Source: SIG653 sp045578045 (GTDB taxonomy: Bacteria > Bacillota > Clostridia > Oscillospirales > CAG-382). From it: a DNA stretch of 50,621 bases. Shown one piece after another: positions 44,388-50,621 of the stretch. A model generated the notes under the pieces. The model was not told where the DNA came from. It searched no databases and was given only the letters and a program-made list of their open reading frames with translations. Location of the stretch: assembly GCA_045578045.1 (NCBI GenBank), contig JAZNJM010000084.1, positions 1 to 50,621 on the forward strand. The letters run 5' to 3'. The translations under genes were made by a program, and so were the position numbers. The stretch's first letter is position 1. The number at the start of each line of letters is the position of its first letter.

Positions 44388-45890
44388 ATGAGCAATACGC
44401 GATACTTGAAAAGTATATCAAAAACAAACAACATTAAAAAAATTTTCGCTTTTCTATTGTCTTTTTTAATGCTTATAAGCCTTTGCGTTTTTGCTTCTGC
44501 CGAAGATAACGTTTCTGACATATCAATCAGCTATAACACAGAGGAAATTAAACTTGGAAAAGAATTTACCGTTACGGTTTCTTTGACAAACAAACAAGAA
44601 GAAAAGGTATACGGATGCGAATTTGAATTTTATTACGACAGTTCAATTTTAGAATTTTCTTCATATTCCGCAAACATTGAAGACGAATGTGTGTGGGAAA
44701 CAGAAATTTTAAACAGCGAAGACGGTTTTCTGTATATAACCTCCTTTGCAGACTTTTATAACGTTGACGATATTTCCTCTTGTGGAATTAAAACGGGTTC
44801 AAGTATAAACCTTGTTTTAACATTCAAGGCTGTATCTTGCGGAGACGCAGTTGTTTCCGTTAAAAACGCTATTCTCCTTCAAGGAGAGCTTTTTCAAGAT
44901 TTTGACCTTTCAGAAGTGAGCGAAACAATAAAAGTTGCTTATCCTGCAAGAATATCAGGAGCTTCTCTTTTGCTTGATTCAGGAATAAGAATTGTTTTCT
45001 ATGCTGTGATTCCCGATGAATACGCTGGTGCTGAAATGAAGTTTATCAAAGAATCAACAGATAACGGTGTTGTTTCTGTTGGAACACCTGAATATGTTTC
45101 GGGTGTTAACACAGGTGAAACTGGAAAATATGGTGGAGAAACTTATCCCCAATATGAATATATTATTGGTGCAAATCCCGATAAAATGGGAGAAAAAATT
45201 CACGCTTGTTTAGTTTATAACGGTGTTATTATCAGCTCAACGCAAAAATATAGCGTTATTGACTATTGTAATAAAGCATTCAGCAGAGACAGAAGTTATT
45301 ATTCCAACTACACAGACGAACAGTATTCTGCTTTTATAACCTTGCTTTCCGATATGTTAACATATGGTGCAGCTTCTCAAGAATATACAGAGCATAATAA
45401 AGAAAACCTTGTAACAGGTCTTGTGTCAGAAGGTTATAAACTGTCTCCAACGAATTTTGTTCCCTTAACGTCAACAGACAAAGAGATTATAAGCGGAGAC
45501 GTTACCAGACCAACCATATCTTCTGCATCTCTTGTTCTCGATAGCACATTCTATTTTGCATACGAAATCAAATCAAACTCAATAGATAACGTCCGCTTTG
45601 AAGTTACAGTTGATACAGGAACATCTATAAGTAGCTTTAACCTCTATTCAGATTCTCTTATTGAAGCCGAAGAAGGAGTTTATTATCTCAATATAAGACC
45701 AGCCGCTAAAGGTGTTGACTACGTTTACACCTTAACCGTCTACGACAGTGAAGGAAACAAAGGAAGGACGGTTAAATACAGCGTTAAATCATATGTATAT
45801 ACGTATCAAAACTCAGAAACACTCGGTCCTATAGTTCAGAGGCTTTACAACTATGCAACTTCTTTAAGAACTTTTGCAAACTTATTCTAA
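44388..45890 (+). CDS. Secreted cohesin-like protein
   Basis: 500 residues; AAGGAG lies eight bases before ATG 44388. A Sec signal (KIFAFLLSFLMLISLCVFASA) is followed by a cohesin-like beta-sandwich (about 45-190): FTVTVSLTNKQEEKVYGCEF, FYYDSSILEFSSY and SSINLVLTFKAVSCGDAVVS. Cohesins bind dockerins, and one dockerin protein is encoded at 1212 in this window. The following modules, including DMLTYGAASQEYTEHN, resemble repeats of surface proteins in Oscillospirales. No sortase motif, membrane anchor or dockerin of its own is seen, so attachment to the cell is unexplained. The 42-aa peptide gene 91 bases downstream is likely co-transcribed. Confidence 0.75.
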   Translation: MSNTRYLKSISKTNNIKKIFAFLLSFLMLISLCVFASAEDNVSDISISYNTEEIKLGKEFTVTVSLTNKQEEKVYGCEFEFYYDSSILEFSSYSANIEDECVWETEILNSEDGFLYITSFADFYNVDDISSCGIKTGSSINLVLTFKAVSCGDAVVSVKNAILLQGELFQDFDLSEVSETIKVAYPARISGASLLLDSGIRIVFYAVIPDEYAGAEMKFIKESTDNGVVSVGTPEYVSGVNTGETGKYGGETYPQYEYIIGANPDKMGEKIHACLVYNGVIISSTQKYSVIDYCNKAFSRDRSYYSNYTDEQYSAFITLLSDMLTYGAASQEYTEHNKENLVTGLVSEGYKLSPTNFVPLTSTDKEIISGDVTRPTISSASLVLDSTFYFAYEIKSNSIDNVRFEVTVDTGTSISSFNLYSDSLIEAEEGVYYLNIRPAAKGVDYVYTLTVYDSEGNKGRTVKYSVKSYVYTYQNSETLGPIVQRLYNYATSLRTFANLF

Positions 45891-45981
45891 CGTACAAATA
45901 TTATTCAACATGTAAACACAATTTAAATTTATTTTTACTATAAACTATTTTCATTACGTCAAAAAGGAGGTTTGAATCAAT

Positions 45982-46110
45982 ATGAAAAACACATCAAAAG
46001 AAAAACTCACCTATAAAGAAGCATCAATTGAAATTGTTGTCTTTGAAAAAAACGATATTATAACAGATAGTGGAATTTTGTTACCTAAAGATGAATTTCC
46101 CGAAGAATAA
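45982..46110 (+). CDS. 42-residue peptide gene
   Basis: A short frame with an excellent site (AAAGGAGG, then ATG at 45982). It encodes MKNTSKEKLTYKEASIEIVV followed by FEKNDIITDSGILLPKDEFP and EE. Clostridia often carry tiny proteins of the pattern ExxxF-x(2-3)-DIITTSG, so this appears to be a family member. There is no signal peptide. Its position after the cohesin-like gene and before a terminator suggests the same transcript. Function unknown. Confidence 0.7.
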   Translation: MKNTSKEKLTYKEASIEIVVFEKNDIITDSGILLPKDEFPEE

Positions 46111-46159
46111 TAAAGAATGTAAAACAGTTTTTAATAACGTTATTACTCAAAAAAATTGA

Positions 46160-46192
46160 GGCGTATTTCCTTCGAGAGATACGCCTTTTTTT
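46160..46192. terminator. Bidirectional terminator
   Basis: GGCGTAT (46160-46166) pairs with ATACGCC (46179-46185), followed by seven T on the plus strand. On the minus strand the stem is followed by CTCAATTTTTTT. It serves the 42-aa peptide gene and the convergent gene at 46198. Confidence 0.85.
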
Positions 46193-46197
46193 GATAA

Positions 46198-46629
46198 TCA
46201 ATAATATTCTATCATTTCCTCTAAAAAGCATTGTTCTGTTTTAATAATGGTTTTAACAAGGTCAACGCTTTCTTTATCAGCTGCGGGGAAGTTTTTAAGA
46301 GCTTTACACATATCTTTAATTCCCATCTCACAGCTATCAACCATAATTGAAGCAACGGTTTTCACCGTTGGAGAAAAGCTCAGCTTGAAATCTCTCTTTA
46401 TCCTTGAAACGAACATATTCAAAGCCGCGGGTTCATATATCGTTTTTCCGTTTTCGTGGAGAAGTTCTTTGCAAGTTTCACCAACGCATATATGCTTTGA
46501 GTTTATATCTTCTATATAGCTTTTAAGAGCTGTATTTTTAACAAAGGGTAATACGTGCTCCATTCCGTTTGACGCATATTTACACCCAAGATTACAGCTT
46601 TTCAAAAGCCTTACAGTGTCTGAATTCAT
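46198..46629 (-). CDS. Small helical protein, ferritin-like four-helix type
   Basis: 143 residues from ATG 46629 (AAGGGTGG upstream); a GTG nine bases earlier overlaps that site. The sequence is entirely helical, with four long amphipathic helices. It contains several Cys (SCNLGC, HICVGETCKELL, DSCEMGIKDMC) and the repeated pattern of DUF2383/PA2169-like bundles. Metal ligands are not clear. The gene stands alone between terminators. Confidence 0.6.
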   Translation of the reverse strand: MNSDTVRLLKSCNLGCKYASNGMEHVLPFVKNTALKSYIEDINSKHICVGETCKELLHENGKTIYEPAALNMFVSRIKRDFKLSFSPTVKTVASIMVDSCEMGIKDMCKALKNFPAADKESVDLVKTIIKTEQCFLEEMIEYY

Positions 46630-46792
46630 ATATTCCACCCTTTTATATATTGTTTTTTATGGCTGTTTGCAAACGTTTTGTCATCAAGACAATGAAAAGA
46701 CTAATTTCATTATAATTTGTATACTTTCACAATCAGCTACAATGTTTTTTTAATAATATTTCCAACAAAATAAAAAAATATGCATTTTAATG

Positions 46793-46821
46793 TTGAAATT
46801 GACACAATTAATTGGTATAAT
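46793..46821 (+). promoter_or_regulatory. Promoter of the oadB operon
   Basis: TTGAAA (46793-46798), 17 bases, TATAAT (46816-46821). A second -35 candidate (TTGACA, six bases downstream) would pair with TAGAAT after 16 bases. A small CCGAA/TTCGG hairpin sits in the leader. Confidence 0.75.
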
Positions 46822-46891
46822 AGAATAGTTTTAAAAATAAATTGCCGAAGAAGTTTTCGGTAAAATCTAAAAACAAGGAGGAAGCGCAGTA

Positions 46892-46933
46892 ATGCGCAAA
46901 ACATCAAAAAGTTATGGGCGAAAAATTTGTTGA
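46892..46933 (+). CDS. 13-codon upstream ORF overlapping oadB start
   Basis: AAGGAGG at 46875-46881 is at ideal distance from ATG 46892, which opens a 13-codon frame (MRKTSKSYGRKIC) ending at TGA 46931-46933, inside oadB. GCGCA and TGCGC around this ATG form a 5-bp hairpin with a GTAA loop. The frame may couple or attenuate translation of oadB. A sequencing or assembly error cannot be excluded. Confidence 0.4.
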   Translation: MRKTSKSYGRKIC

Positions 46934-48086
46934 CAGCTTTTTTTCTCTTTTCAAATCTTTTGGCGAGCTTGCAAGGTTCGAGGTAGAACAAGGAAGCGGA
47001 AACGTTGAAGGATGGAAAATTCTAATTATGTGGGCAATAGGAGCTCTTCTTATCTATCTTGCAATAGCAAAAGATATGGAACCTGCTCTTCTTCTTCCAA
47101 TGGGCTTTGGAGCAATTCTCGTTAATATCCCTCTTGCAACCTTAACGGGTGAACACGGTGTTATAACAACGTTATATAACGCAGGTATCTCCAACGAGCT
47201 TTTCCCTTTGCTTTTATTCATCGGTATCGGTGCAATGATGGACTTTGGTCCGTTGCTTACAAACCCTAAACTTATTCTTTTCGGTGCGGCAGCTCAGTTT
47301 GGAATTTTCTTCACATTCTGCGCAGCAAGCTTTTTCTTTGACCTTAACGATGCGGCAGCAATAGGAATAATCGGCTCTGCTGATGGTCCAACCTCTATTG
47401 CTCTTTCAAACAAACTCGGCTCTAACTATACAGGTGCAATAGTCGTAGCAGCATATTCATATATGGCTCTCGTTCCAATTATTCAACCTATGGTTATAAA
47501 GCTCTGCACAACTCGCAAAGAAAGACTTATCAGAATGGAATATAACGGTGCATCCGTTTCCAAAACAACAAGAATTCTTTTCCCCGTTGTTATAACGGTT
47601 ATCGCAGGTATCTTCGCTCCTGGTGCAGTTGAGCTTGTTGGATTCCTTATGCTTGGAAACCTTATTCGTGAATGTGGAGTTCTCAACAACCTTTCTCAAA
47701 CGGCTCAGAAAGAACTTGCAAACCTCGTTACTATCGTTTTGGGAATTTCTATTTCTTTCTCTCTTCAGGCAAAAGATTTTCTTCAGTTTAATACTCTTCT
47801 TATTATGGCTCTCGGTCTTGCCGCTTTCGTTTTCGATACCTTCGGCGGAATTATGTTTGCTAAATTCCTCAACATTTTCTCCAAAAAGAAAATCAATCCT
47901 ATGATTGGTGCTGCGGGTATTTCAGCATTCCCAATGTCATCAAGAGTTATTCATAAAATGGGACTCAAAGAAGACAACACAAACTTTTTGCTTATGCACG
48001 CCGCAGGAGCAAACGCCGCAGGACAGATTGCATCCGTTGTTGCTGGCGGTCTTATGATGAGTTTGCTTTCGGGATATTTAGGATAA
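46914..48086 (+). CDS. oadB: Sodium-translocating decarboxylase beta subunit
   Basis: 390 residues with about nine to eleven membrane helices. The family blocks are present: EPALLLPMGFGAILVNIP, the pore signature GIIGSADGPTSIALSNKL with its conserved Asp, and MHAAGANAAGQIASVVAGG at the end. The beta subunit exchanges Na+ for a proton while biotin-CO2 is decarboxylated (oxaloacetate, glutaconyl-CoA or methylmalonyl-CoA decarboxylases). The substrate is set by an alpha subunit not present in the window. The ATG at 46914 has no site of its own; the strong site upstream serves the 13-codon frame. Confidence 0.92.
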   Translation: MGEKFVDSFFSLFKSFGELARFEVEQGSGNVEGWKILIMWAIGALLIYLAIAKDMEPALLLPMGFGAILVNIPLATLTGEHGVITTLYNAGISNELFPLLLFIGIGAMMDFGPLLTNPKLILFGAAAQFGIFFTFCAASFFFDLNDAAAIGIIGSADGPTSIALSNKLGSNYTGAIVVAAYSYMALVPIIQPMVIKLCTTRKERLIRMEYNGASVSKTTRILFPVVITVIAGIFAPGAVELVGFLMLGNLIRECGVLNNLSQTAQKELANLVTIVLGISISFSLQAKDFLQFNTLLIMALGLAAFVFDTFGGIMFAKFLNIFSKKKINPMIGAAGISAFPMSSRVIHKMGLKEDNTNFLLMHAAGANAAGQIASVVAGGLMMSLLSGYLG

Positions 48087-48102
48087 AAGGAGGAACTGAA
48101 CT

Positions 48103-48384
48103 ATGTATATTTTATTAAATGACGGTTCTGAAATTTCATTAGAAAGCACAGCTGAAGTTTCAACAGAATCAAACGAAACCGAATCATCTGTTGGCGGAGC
48201 TGATAAAGAATCCGTAACAGTAACAACAGAGCCTAAGGAATGGCCAAAGGGTGGCTTTGAATCATTCAAAAACGAAGCTCTCCCCTCTCTTGTTTTCGGA
48301 ATGCTTGGAATATTTATGGTTTTAGGGCTTATAGCTCTTGCAACAATGGCTTTAAATAAACTTTTCCCTGGAAACAAAGACTAA
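48103..48384 (+). CDS. OadG-like small membrane subunit
   Basis: 93 residues; AAGGAGG precedes ATG 48103, 16 bases after oadB. An acidic Ser/Glu/Thr-rich stretch (about 8-50) is followed by one transmembrane helix, LVFGMLGIFMVLGLIALATM, whose GM-x(2)-F-x(2)-L pattern is that of OAD gamma subunits, and then a basic tail. The gamma subunit normally anchors the complex, with its helix near the N-terminus; here it is near the C-terminus. The stop overlaps the convergent gene's stop by three to four bases. Confidence 0.65.
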   Translation: MYILLNDGSEISLESTAEVSTESNETESSVGGADKESVTVTTEPKEWPKGGFESFKNEALPSLVFGMLGIFMVLGLIALATMALNKLFPGNKD

Positions 48385-48635
48385 TCTTCTCTTTCACGTT
48401 TATTTTCATATTTAATAATAATATCAAAAGCTAAGCTGAAAAGCAAAAGCTCAGTTATGCATATAAAAAAGTATTCCATTCCGTTGTATATCTCTTTTTC
48501 AGACAAAAAACCGTCTTTGGAGCATATAAACAAGTATGATAAAACCGCCCCTAAGACGACTATAGTCCAACAAAAAATAGTATGCAGACACCAAGGAGTC
48601 AAGGTATGTATGTATTGACGCTTTTGCTTTTCCAT
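48381..48635 (-). CDS. Small two-helix membrane protein
   Basis: 84 residues; AGGAGA precedes ATG 48635. Two predicted membrane helices (IFCWTIVVLGAVLSYLFIC and FFICITELLLFSLAFDIII) lie in short charged ends (MEKQKRQ, KYENKRERED). No family is recognised. It is convergent with the oadG-like gene, overlapping tail to tail. Confidence 0.6.
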   Translation of the reverse strand: MEKQKRQYIHTLTPWCLHTIFCWTIVVLGAVLSYLFICSKDGFLSEKEIYNGMEYFFICITELLLFSLAFDIIIKYENKRERED

Positions 48636-48663
48636 TTTTTCTCCTATAATAGCGTATAATTAA

Positions 48664-48692
48664 AAAATTATAAAACTGAGTTTTGTAATTTT
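48664..48692. other. AT-rich hairpin upstream of nrdR
   Basis: AAAATTA-AAAAC pairs with GTTTT-TAATTTT around a TGA loop with one wobble. It lies between two divergent genes. No standard NrdR box is seen. It may be a weak terminator-like or regulatory element. Confidence 0.35.
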
Positions 48693-48729
48693 AAATATTT
48701 AAAATTCAATGATAGAATGAGGTTTTTAT

Positions 48730-49200
48730 ATGAAATGTCCTTTTTGTTCCGCAGGAGACAGCAAAGTTATAGACTCACGCCCCGGAGCTGATAATTCAAC
48801 AATCCGCAGAAGAAGGCTTTGCCAAAAATGCGGAAAGAGATTTACAACGTATGAATCTTTTGAAGCCTTCCCCGTTACAGTTATAAAAAAAGATGGTTCA
48901 AGGGAACAATTTGACAAAAGCAAAGTCTTTGCGAGTATTCTCAGAGCGTGTGCAAAACGCAATATAACAAGAACTCAAATGGACCTTGTTACACAAAAAA
49001 TAGAGCAAGAAATATGCAGCTCTATCAATCGCGAGGTTTCATCAACGTATATCGGTGAGCTTGTCCTCGAAGAATTGAAAAATCTCGATGAGGTTGCATA
49101 CGTCCGTTTTGCATCAGTATATAGAGAATTTGAAGACGTTCTTGATTTTGTAAGAGAGCTTGAAAAATTGAATAAGAAACCGAAACAAACCTCCGTTTGA
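48730..49200 (+). CDS. nrdR: Transcriptional repressor NrdR
   Basis: 156 residues, the usual length. The zinc ribbon is MKCPFCSAGDSKVIDSR...CQKCGKRFTTYE (CxxC, CxxC), followed by the ATP-cone domain with FPVTVIKKDGSREQFDKSKV. It represses ribonucleotide reductase genes in response to dATP/ATP. No nrd gene is present in the window. GAGG precedes ATG 48730. The C-terminus is slightly Lys-rich. High confidence from sequence alone. Confidence 0.97.
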   Translation: MKCPFCSAGDSKVIDSRPGADNSTIRRRRLCQKCGKRFTTYESFEAFPVTVIKKDGSREQFDKSKVFASILRACAKRNITRTQMDLVTQKIEQEICSSINREVSSTYIGELVLEELKNLDEVAYVRFASVYREFEDVLDFVRELEKLNKKPKQTSV

Positions 49201-49302
49201 ACATATTATACGTATTTCCTCCCCTATTGTCAAACGAATAAACTAATATCTGCCTTGGTATTTAATGTAAAAATAAAGTTAAAAATAATACTTCAATATC
49301 AA

Positions 49303-49330
49303 TTGACTTTTTCAAAAAAATAATTATAAT
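49303..49330 (+). promoter_or_regulatory. Promoter of the structured RNA
   Basis: TTGACT (49303-49308), 16 bases, TATAAT (49325-49330). The predicted start is near 49337. The preceding 49201-49302 is AT-rich and holds nothing recognised. Confidence 0.7.
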
Positions 49331-49336
49331 AATATA

Positions 49337-49670
49337 CGTAGATTACGCTAAATTTGAGCGAATTTATTTGACGGTGCAACGAGAAAACCGAAAAGTAATA
49401 AAGGTGCCAAGTTGCCTACATTAAAAAATATGTAACTCTAAGATACTATCAACGCCGATTAAAATTCTCGTTACGTCGTTGAGAACCCACAAGATTGGCT
49501 CCGGGAGATTCTCCTCTCCTTTGAGGTGGGCCCAGATGCTGTATCAAGGCTTTACACCATACTACTTAGACGATTGCTATATGCAATGGTCTTTGTTGCT
49601 ATGCGTGTAAAGTGTCAATTCGGATCATTGAAGTCTATACACGCAGTAGTGTATGGACTTTTTATTTTTG
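49337..49670 (+). ncRNA. Candidate structured RNA next to an HNH gene
   Basis: About 330 bases between a promoter and a terminator, with higher GC than its flanks and no open frame of note. Several helices can be drawn. AACGAGAA (49378-49385) pairs with TTCTCGTT (49465-49472). CTTTACAC (49550-49557) pairs with GTGTAAAG (49605-49612). AGAC-ATTGC (49568-49577) pairs with GCAAT-GTCT (49583-49592). It fits none of the RNA classes I can recognise (6S, tmRNA, RNase P, SRP, group I or II introns, T-box). It may end at the terminator or act as a leader of the HNH gene. Confidence 0.55.
49632..49669 (+). terminator. Terminator with overlapping outer stem
   Basis: AGTCTATACAC pairs with GTGTATGGACT (11 bp, one wobble), followed by a T-rich run. 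An outer pair, CGGATCA (49621-49627) with TGATCCG (49669-49675), encloses it and reaches to just before the HNH gene's ribosome-binding site. Confidence 0.8.
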
Positions 49671-49691
49671 ATCCGAGTTGGAGGTGATACA

Positions 49692-50033
49692 ATGAAAATT
49701 TGCAAAGCAAATGCACTTCGTTTGTGGGAAGAATGTTACGGCAATGAACAATTTGCCGAGGACTTTCACGGAAATCTTATGTGCCGAGATGGCTATGGAA
49801 ACGAAGATTTCTATGTGAATCGGTGGGGCAAAATAATTTATTGCGGATGGAATATTCATCACATTCTTCCGCTTTCTTGTGGCGGTACGAATGAAAAACA
49901 TAACTTGATTTGCACGAACATTTACACAAACGATGAGGCGGAAGATAAGATTACTTATTGGATTGATGACTGCCTCTATCAAGTGCAAAAGGTTTACGGC
50001 ACAAGAGAATATCAAATTGTAAAACTGAATTAG
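49692..50033 (+). CDS. Small HNH endonuclease-like protein
   Basis: 113 residues; the start is ATG 49692 after a strong GGAGGTGAT; the longer frame begins inside the terminator. It opens KANALRLWEECYGNEQFAED, then WNIHHILPLSCGGTNEKHNL with ICTNIYTNDEAEDK. This is the core of the small HNH family common in Firmicutes, with HH and N retained. The final HNH position is Asn/Thr-rich. Activity is plausible but not certain. It overlaps no neighbour; the acidic 60-aa gene follows 13 bases later. Confidence 0.8.
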   Translation: MKICKANALRLWEECYGNEQFAEDFHGNLMCRDGYGNEDFYVNRWGKIIYCGWNIHHILPLSCGGTNEKHNLICTNIYTNDEAEDKITYWIDDCLYQVQKVYGTREYQIVKLN

Positions 50034-50046
50034 GAGAATTAAATTT

Positions 50047-50229
50047 ATGAGTAAACATTTCTTTGATTATGATGACGGCGATTATGTGCACAGCATATCC
50101 GATAATATGGCAATTGATTCCGACGGAAATATGATGATGCGTATGTCAGACAATATGGCAATGGATATAGATTCAGGTGAGCTTCATTTTGTTTCATCTT
50201 GGAACAACGATGAAGAAGATGATGATTAA
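50047..50229 (+). CDS. Acidic 60-aa protein with internal repeat
   Basis: AGGAG lies 9-10 bases before ATG 50047. The product is very acidic (about a quarter Asp, ending NNDEEDDD) and contains SDNMAIDSDGN and SDNMAMDIDSG, a tandem repeat. No family is recognised. It shares a transcript with the HNH gene. An inhibitor or DNA-mimic role is possible but only inferred. Confidence 0.6.
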   Translation: MSKHFFDYDDGDYVHSISDNMAIDSDGNMMMRMSDNMAMDIDSGELHFVSSWNNDEEDDD

Positions 50230-50242
50230 AACCCAGTAAAGG

Positions 50243-50280
50243 TGATACCGAGAAGTCAATTGCTTCTCGGTATCATTTTT
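50243..50280 (+). terminator. Terminator of the HNH unit
   Basis: TGATACCGAGAAG (50243-50255) pairs with CTTCTCGGTATCA (50263-50275), then TTTTT. The T run touches the stop codon of the convergent HipB-like gene. Confidence 0.92.
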
Positions 50281-50482
50281 AATCATTCCACTTTCTGCCC
50301 GGTACGGCTTCCATACCGAACATTGCAAGGGCTTGGTTGATTTTATGGAGTGTGATGTTGTCTTTACCTTGTTCGAGGTCACGGAGAGCATGTAGACCTA
50401 TTCCGGAGAGCTCTGCGAACCGTTCTTGAATTAAATGGGCGGCTTTACGCTCCATTTTAATAAATTCGGCTATCTTATTCAT
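50279..50482 (-). CDS. HipB/Y4mF-like XRE repressor, solitary
   Basis: 67 residues from ATG 50482 (a longer frame goes upstream through the promoter). The helix-turn-helix reads IAEFIKMERKAAHLIQERFA, then LSGIGLHALRDLEQGKDNIT and LHKINQALAMFGMEAVPG, matching HipB/Y4mF-type antitoxins. These repress their own operon and bind HipA kinases. Here no hipA follows: the next sequence is a terminator hairpin and a convergent gene. Its promoter and operator are evident upstream. Confidence 0.85.
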   Translation of the reverse strand: MNKIAEFIKMERKAAHLIQERFAELSGIGLHALRDLEQGKDNITLHKINQALAMFGMEAVPGRKWND

Positions 50483-50489
50483 AAATTTT

Positions 50490-50518
50490 GTTATACCCGA
50501 TCGGGTATAGTTTTTCAA
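50490..50518 (-). promoter_or_regulatory. Autorepressed promoter with perfect palindromic operator
   Basis: On the minus strand TTGAAA (50518-50513), 17 bases, TATAAC (50495-50490). The palindrome TATACCCGATCGGGTATA (50492-50509) covers most of the spacer and the -10. The start of transcription should fall within a base or two of the ATG at 50482, and there is no ribosome-binding site, so the mRNA appears leaderless. The remaining 50519-50621 shows nothing recognised. Confidence 0.8.
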
Positions 50519-50621
50519 AACTACACTCAAAGCTATCCCGATTTTGCGGTATTTTTGCACCTCGCTTTCTTTAGTTGTTTAAGTCGGATCGTAGCCATGT
50601 CGTTCTGTGAGCCAAGGAGTT

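Noticed and set aside
49337..49670. HEARO/IscB omega-RNA
   Set aside because: The adjacent HNH protein is 113 aa without RuvC or PLMP parts, and no known omega-RNA core was recognised.
49337..49670. Group I or group II intron
   Set aside because: The conserved core elements (P/Q/R/S or domain V) could not be found, and no interrupted gene flanks it.

Overview
The window looks like AT-rich DNA from an uncultured gut or rumen member of the Clostridia (Oscillospirales/Ruminococcaceae-like). This is inferred from strong AGGAGG ribosome-binding sites, near-consensus sigma-A promoters with 17-bp spacers, many Cys-anchored lipoproteins, a dockerin protein and a cohesin-like protein, and the families present. 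No rRNA or tRNA gene is seen, so the species cannot be named.

Layout. (1) 1-5400, minus strand: a partial gene, a DUF6935 protein, a small unknown protein and a 1395-aa secreted dockerin protein. (2) 5458-8831: back-to-back divergent promoters, a structured leader, then a sugar-binding lipoprotein and a membrane-anchored LuxR-type regulator with no kinase. (3) 9872-22175, minus strand: a maltodextrin/starch and galactan locus (pullulanase; GH53 galactanase plus GH13 amylase; malE-malF-malG-msmX-like transporter). Its own promoters, terminators and the malE-malF intercistronic hairpins are visible. Starch would be cut at the surface by lipoprotein enzymes and the oligosaccharides imported by the ABC transporter. 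(4) 22356-28021, plus strand: three tandem SGNH-hydrolase-like lipoproteins (the first lacks the catalytic Ser and His), a DUF4358 lipoprotein and a degenerate M23/LytM protein, with several kinds of short tandem repeats. (5) 28022-29305: a decaying 25-bp minisatellite, a short CRISPR array with its own promoter but no cas genes, and hairpins.

(6) 29306-44038, minus strand: the most unusual part. A 14.7-kb four-gene unit has one clear promoter and one clear terminator. It encodes a surface vWA-domain protein with a cytoplasmic tail, a 1239-aa tubulin-like GTPase, a coiled-coil protein with a membrane hairpin, and a 1714-aa membrane protein. The last combines an SF2-helicase-like region lacking its ATP-binding motif, a DUF1998-like segment, a treble-clef zinc finger and a transglutaminase-like Cys-His-Asp domain. 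I infer a signalling or conflict system running from surface sensing, through a tubulin polymer or switch, to a membrane-bound effector. I know of no described function for this combination.

(7) 44313-50621: a cohesin-like secreted protein followed by a 42-aa peptide gene; a ferritin-like four-helix protein; oadB and an oadG-like gene behind a hairpin-sequestered upstream ORF; a small membrane protein; nrdR; a structured RNA of about 330 nt with promoter and terminator, followed by a small HNH protein and an acidic 60-aa protein; and a solitary HipB-like repressor with a perfect 18-bp palindrome in its promoter and an apparently leaderless mRNA.

All calls rest on reading the sequence and on recalled family features. 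No database or structure search was run.
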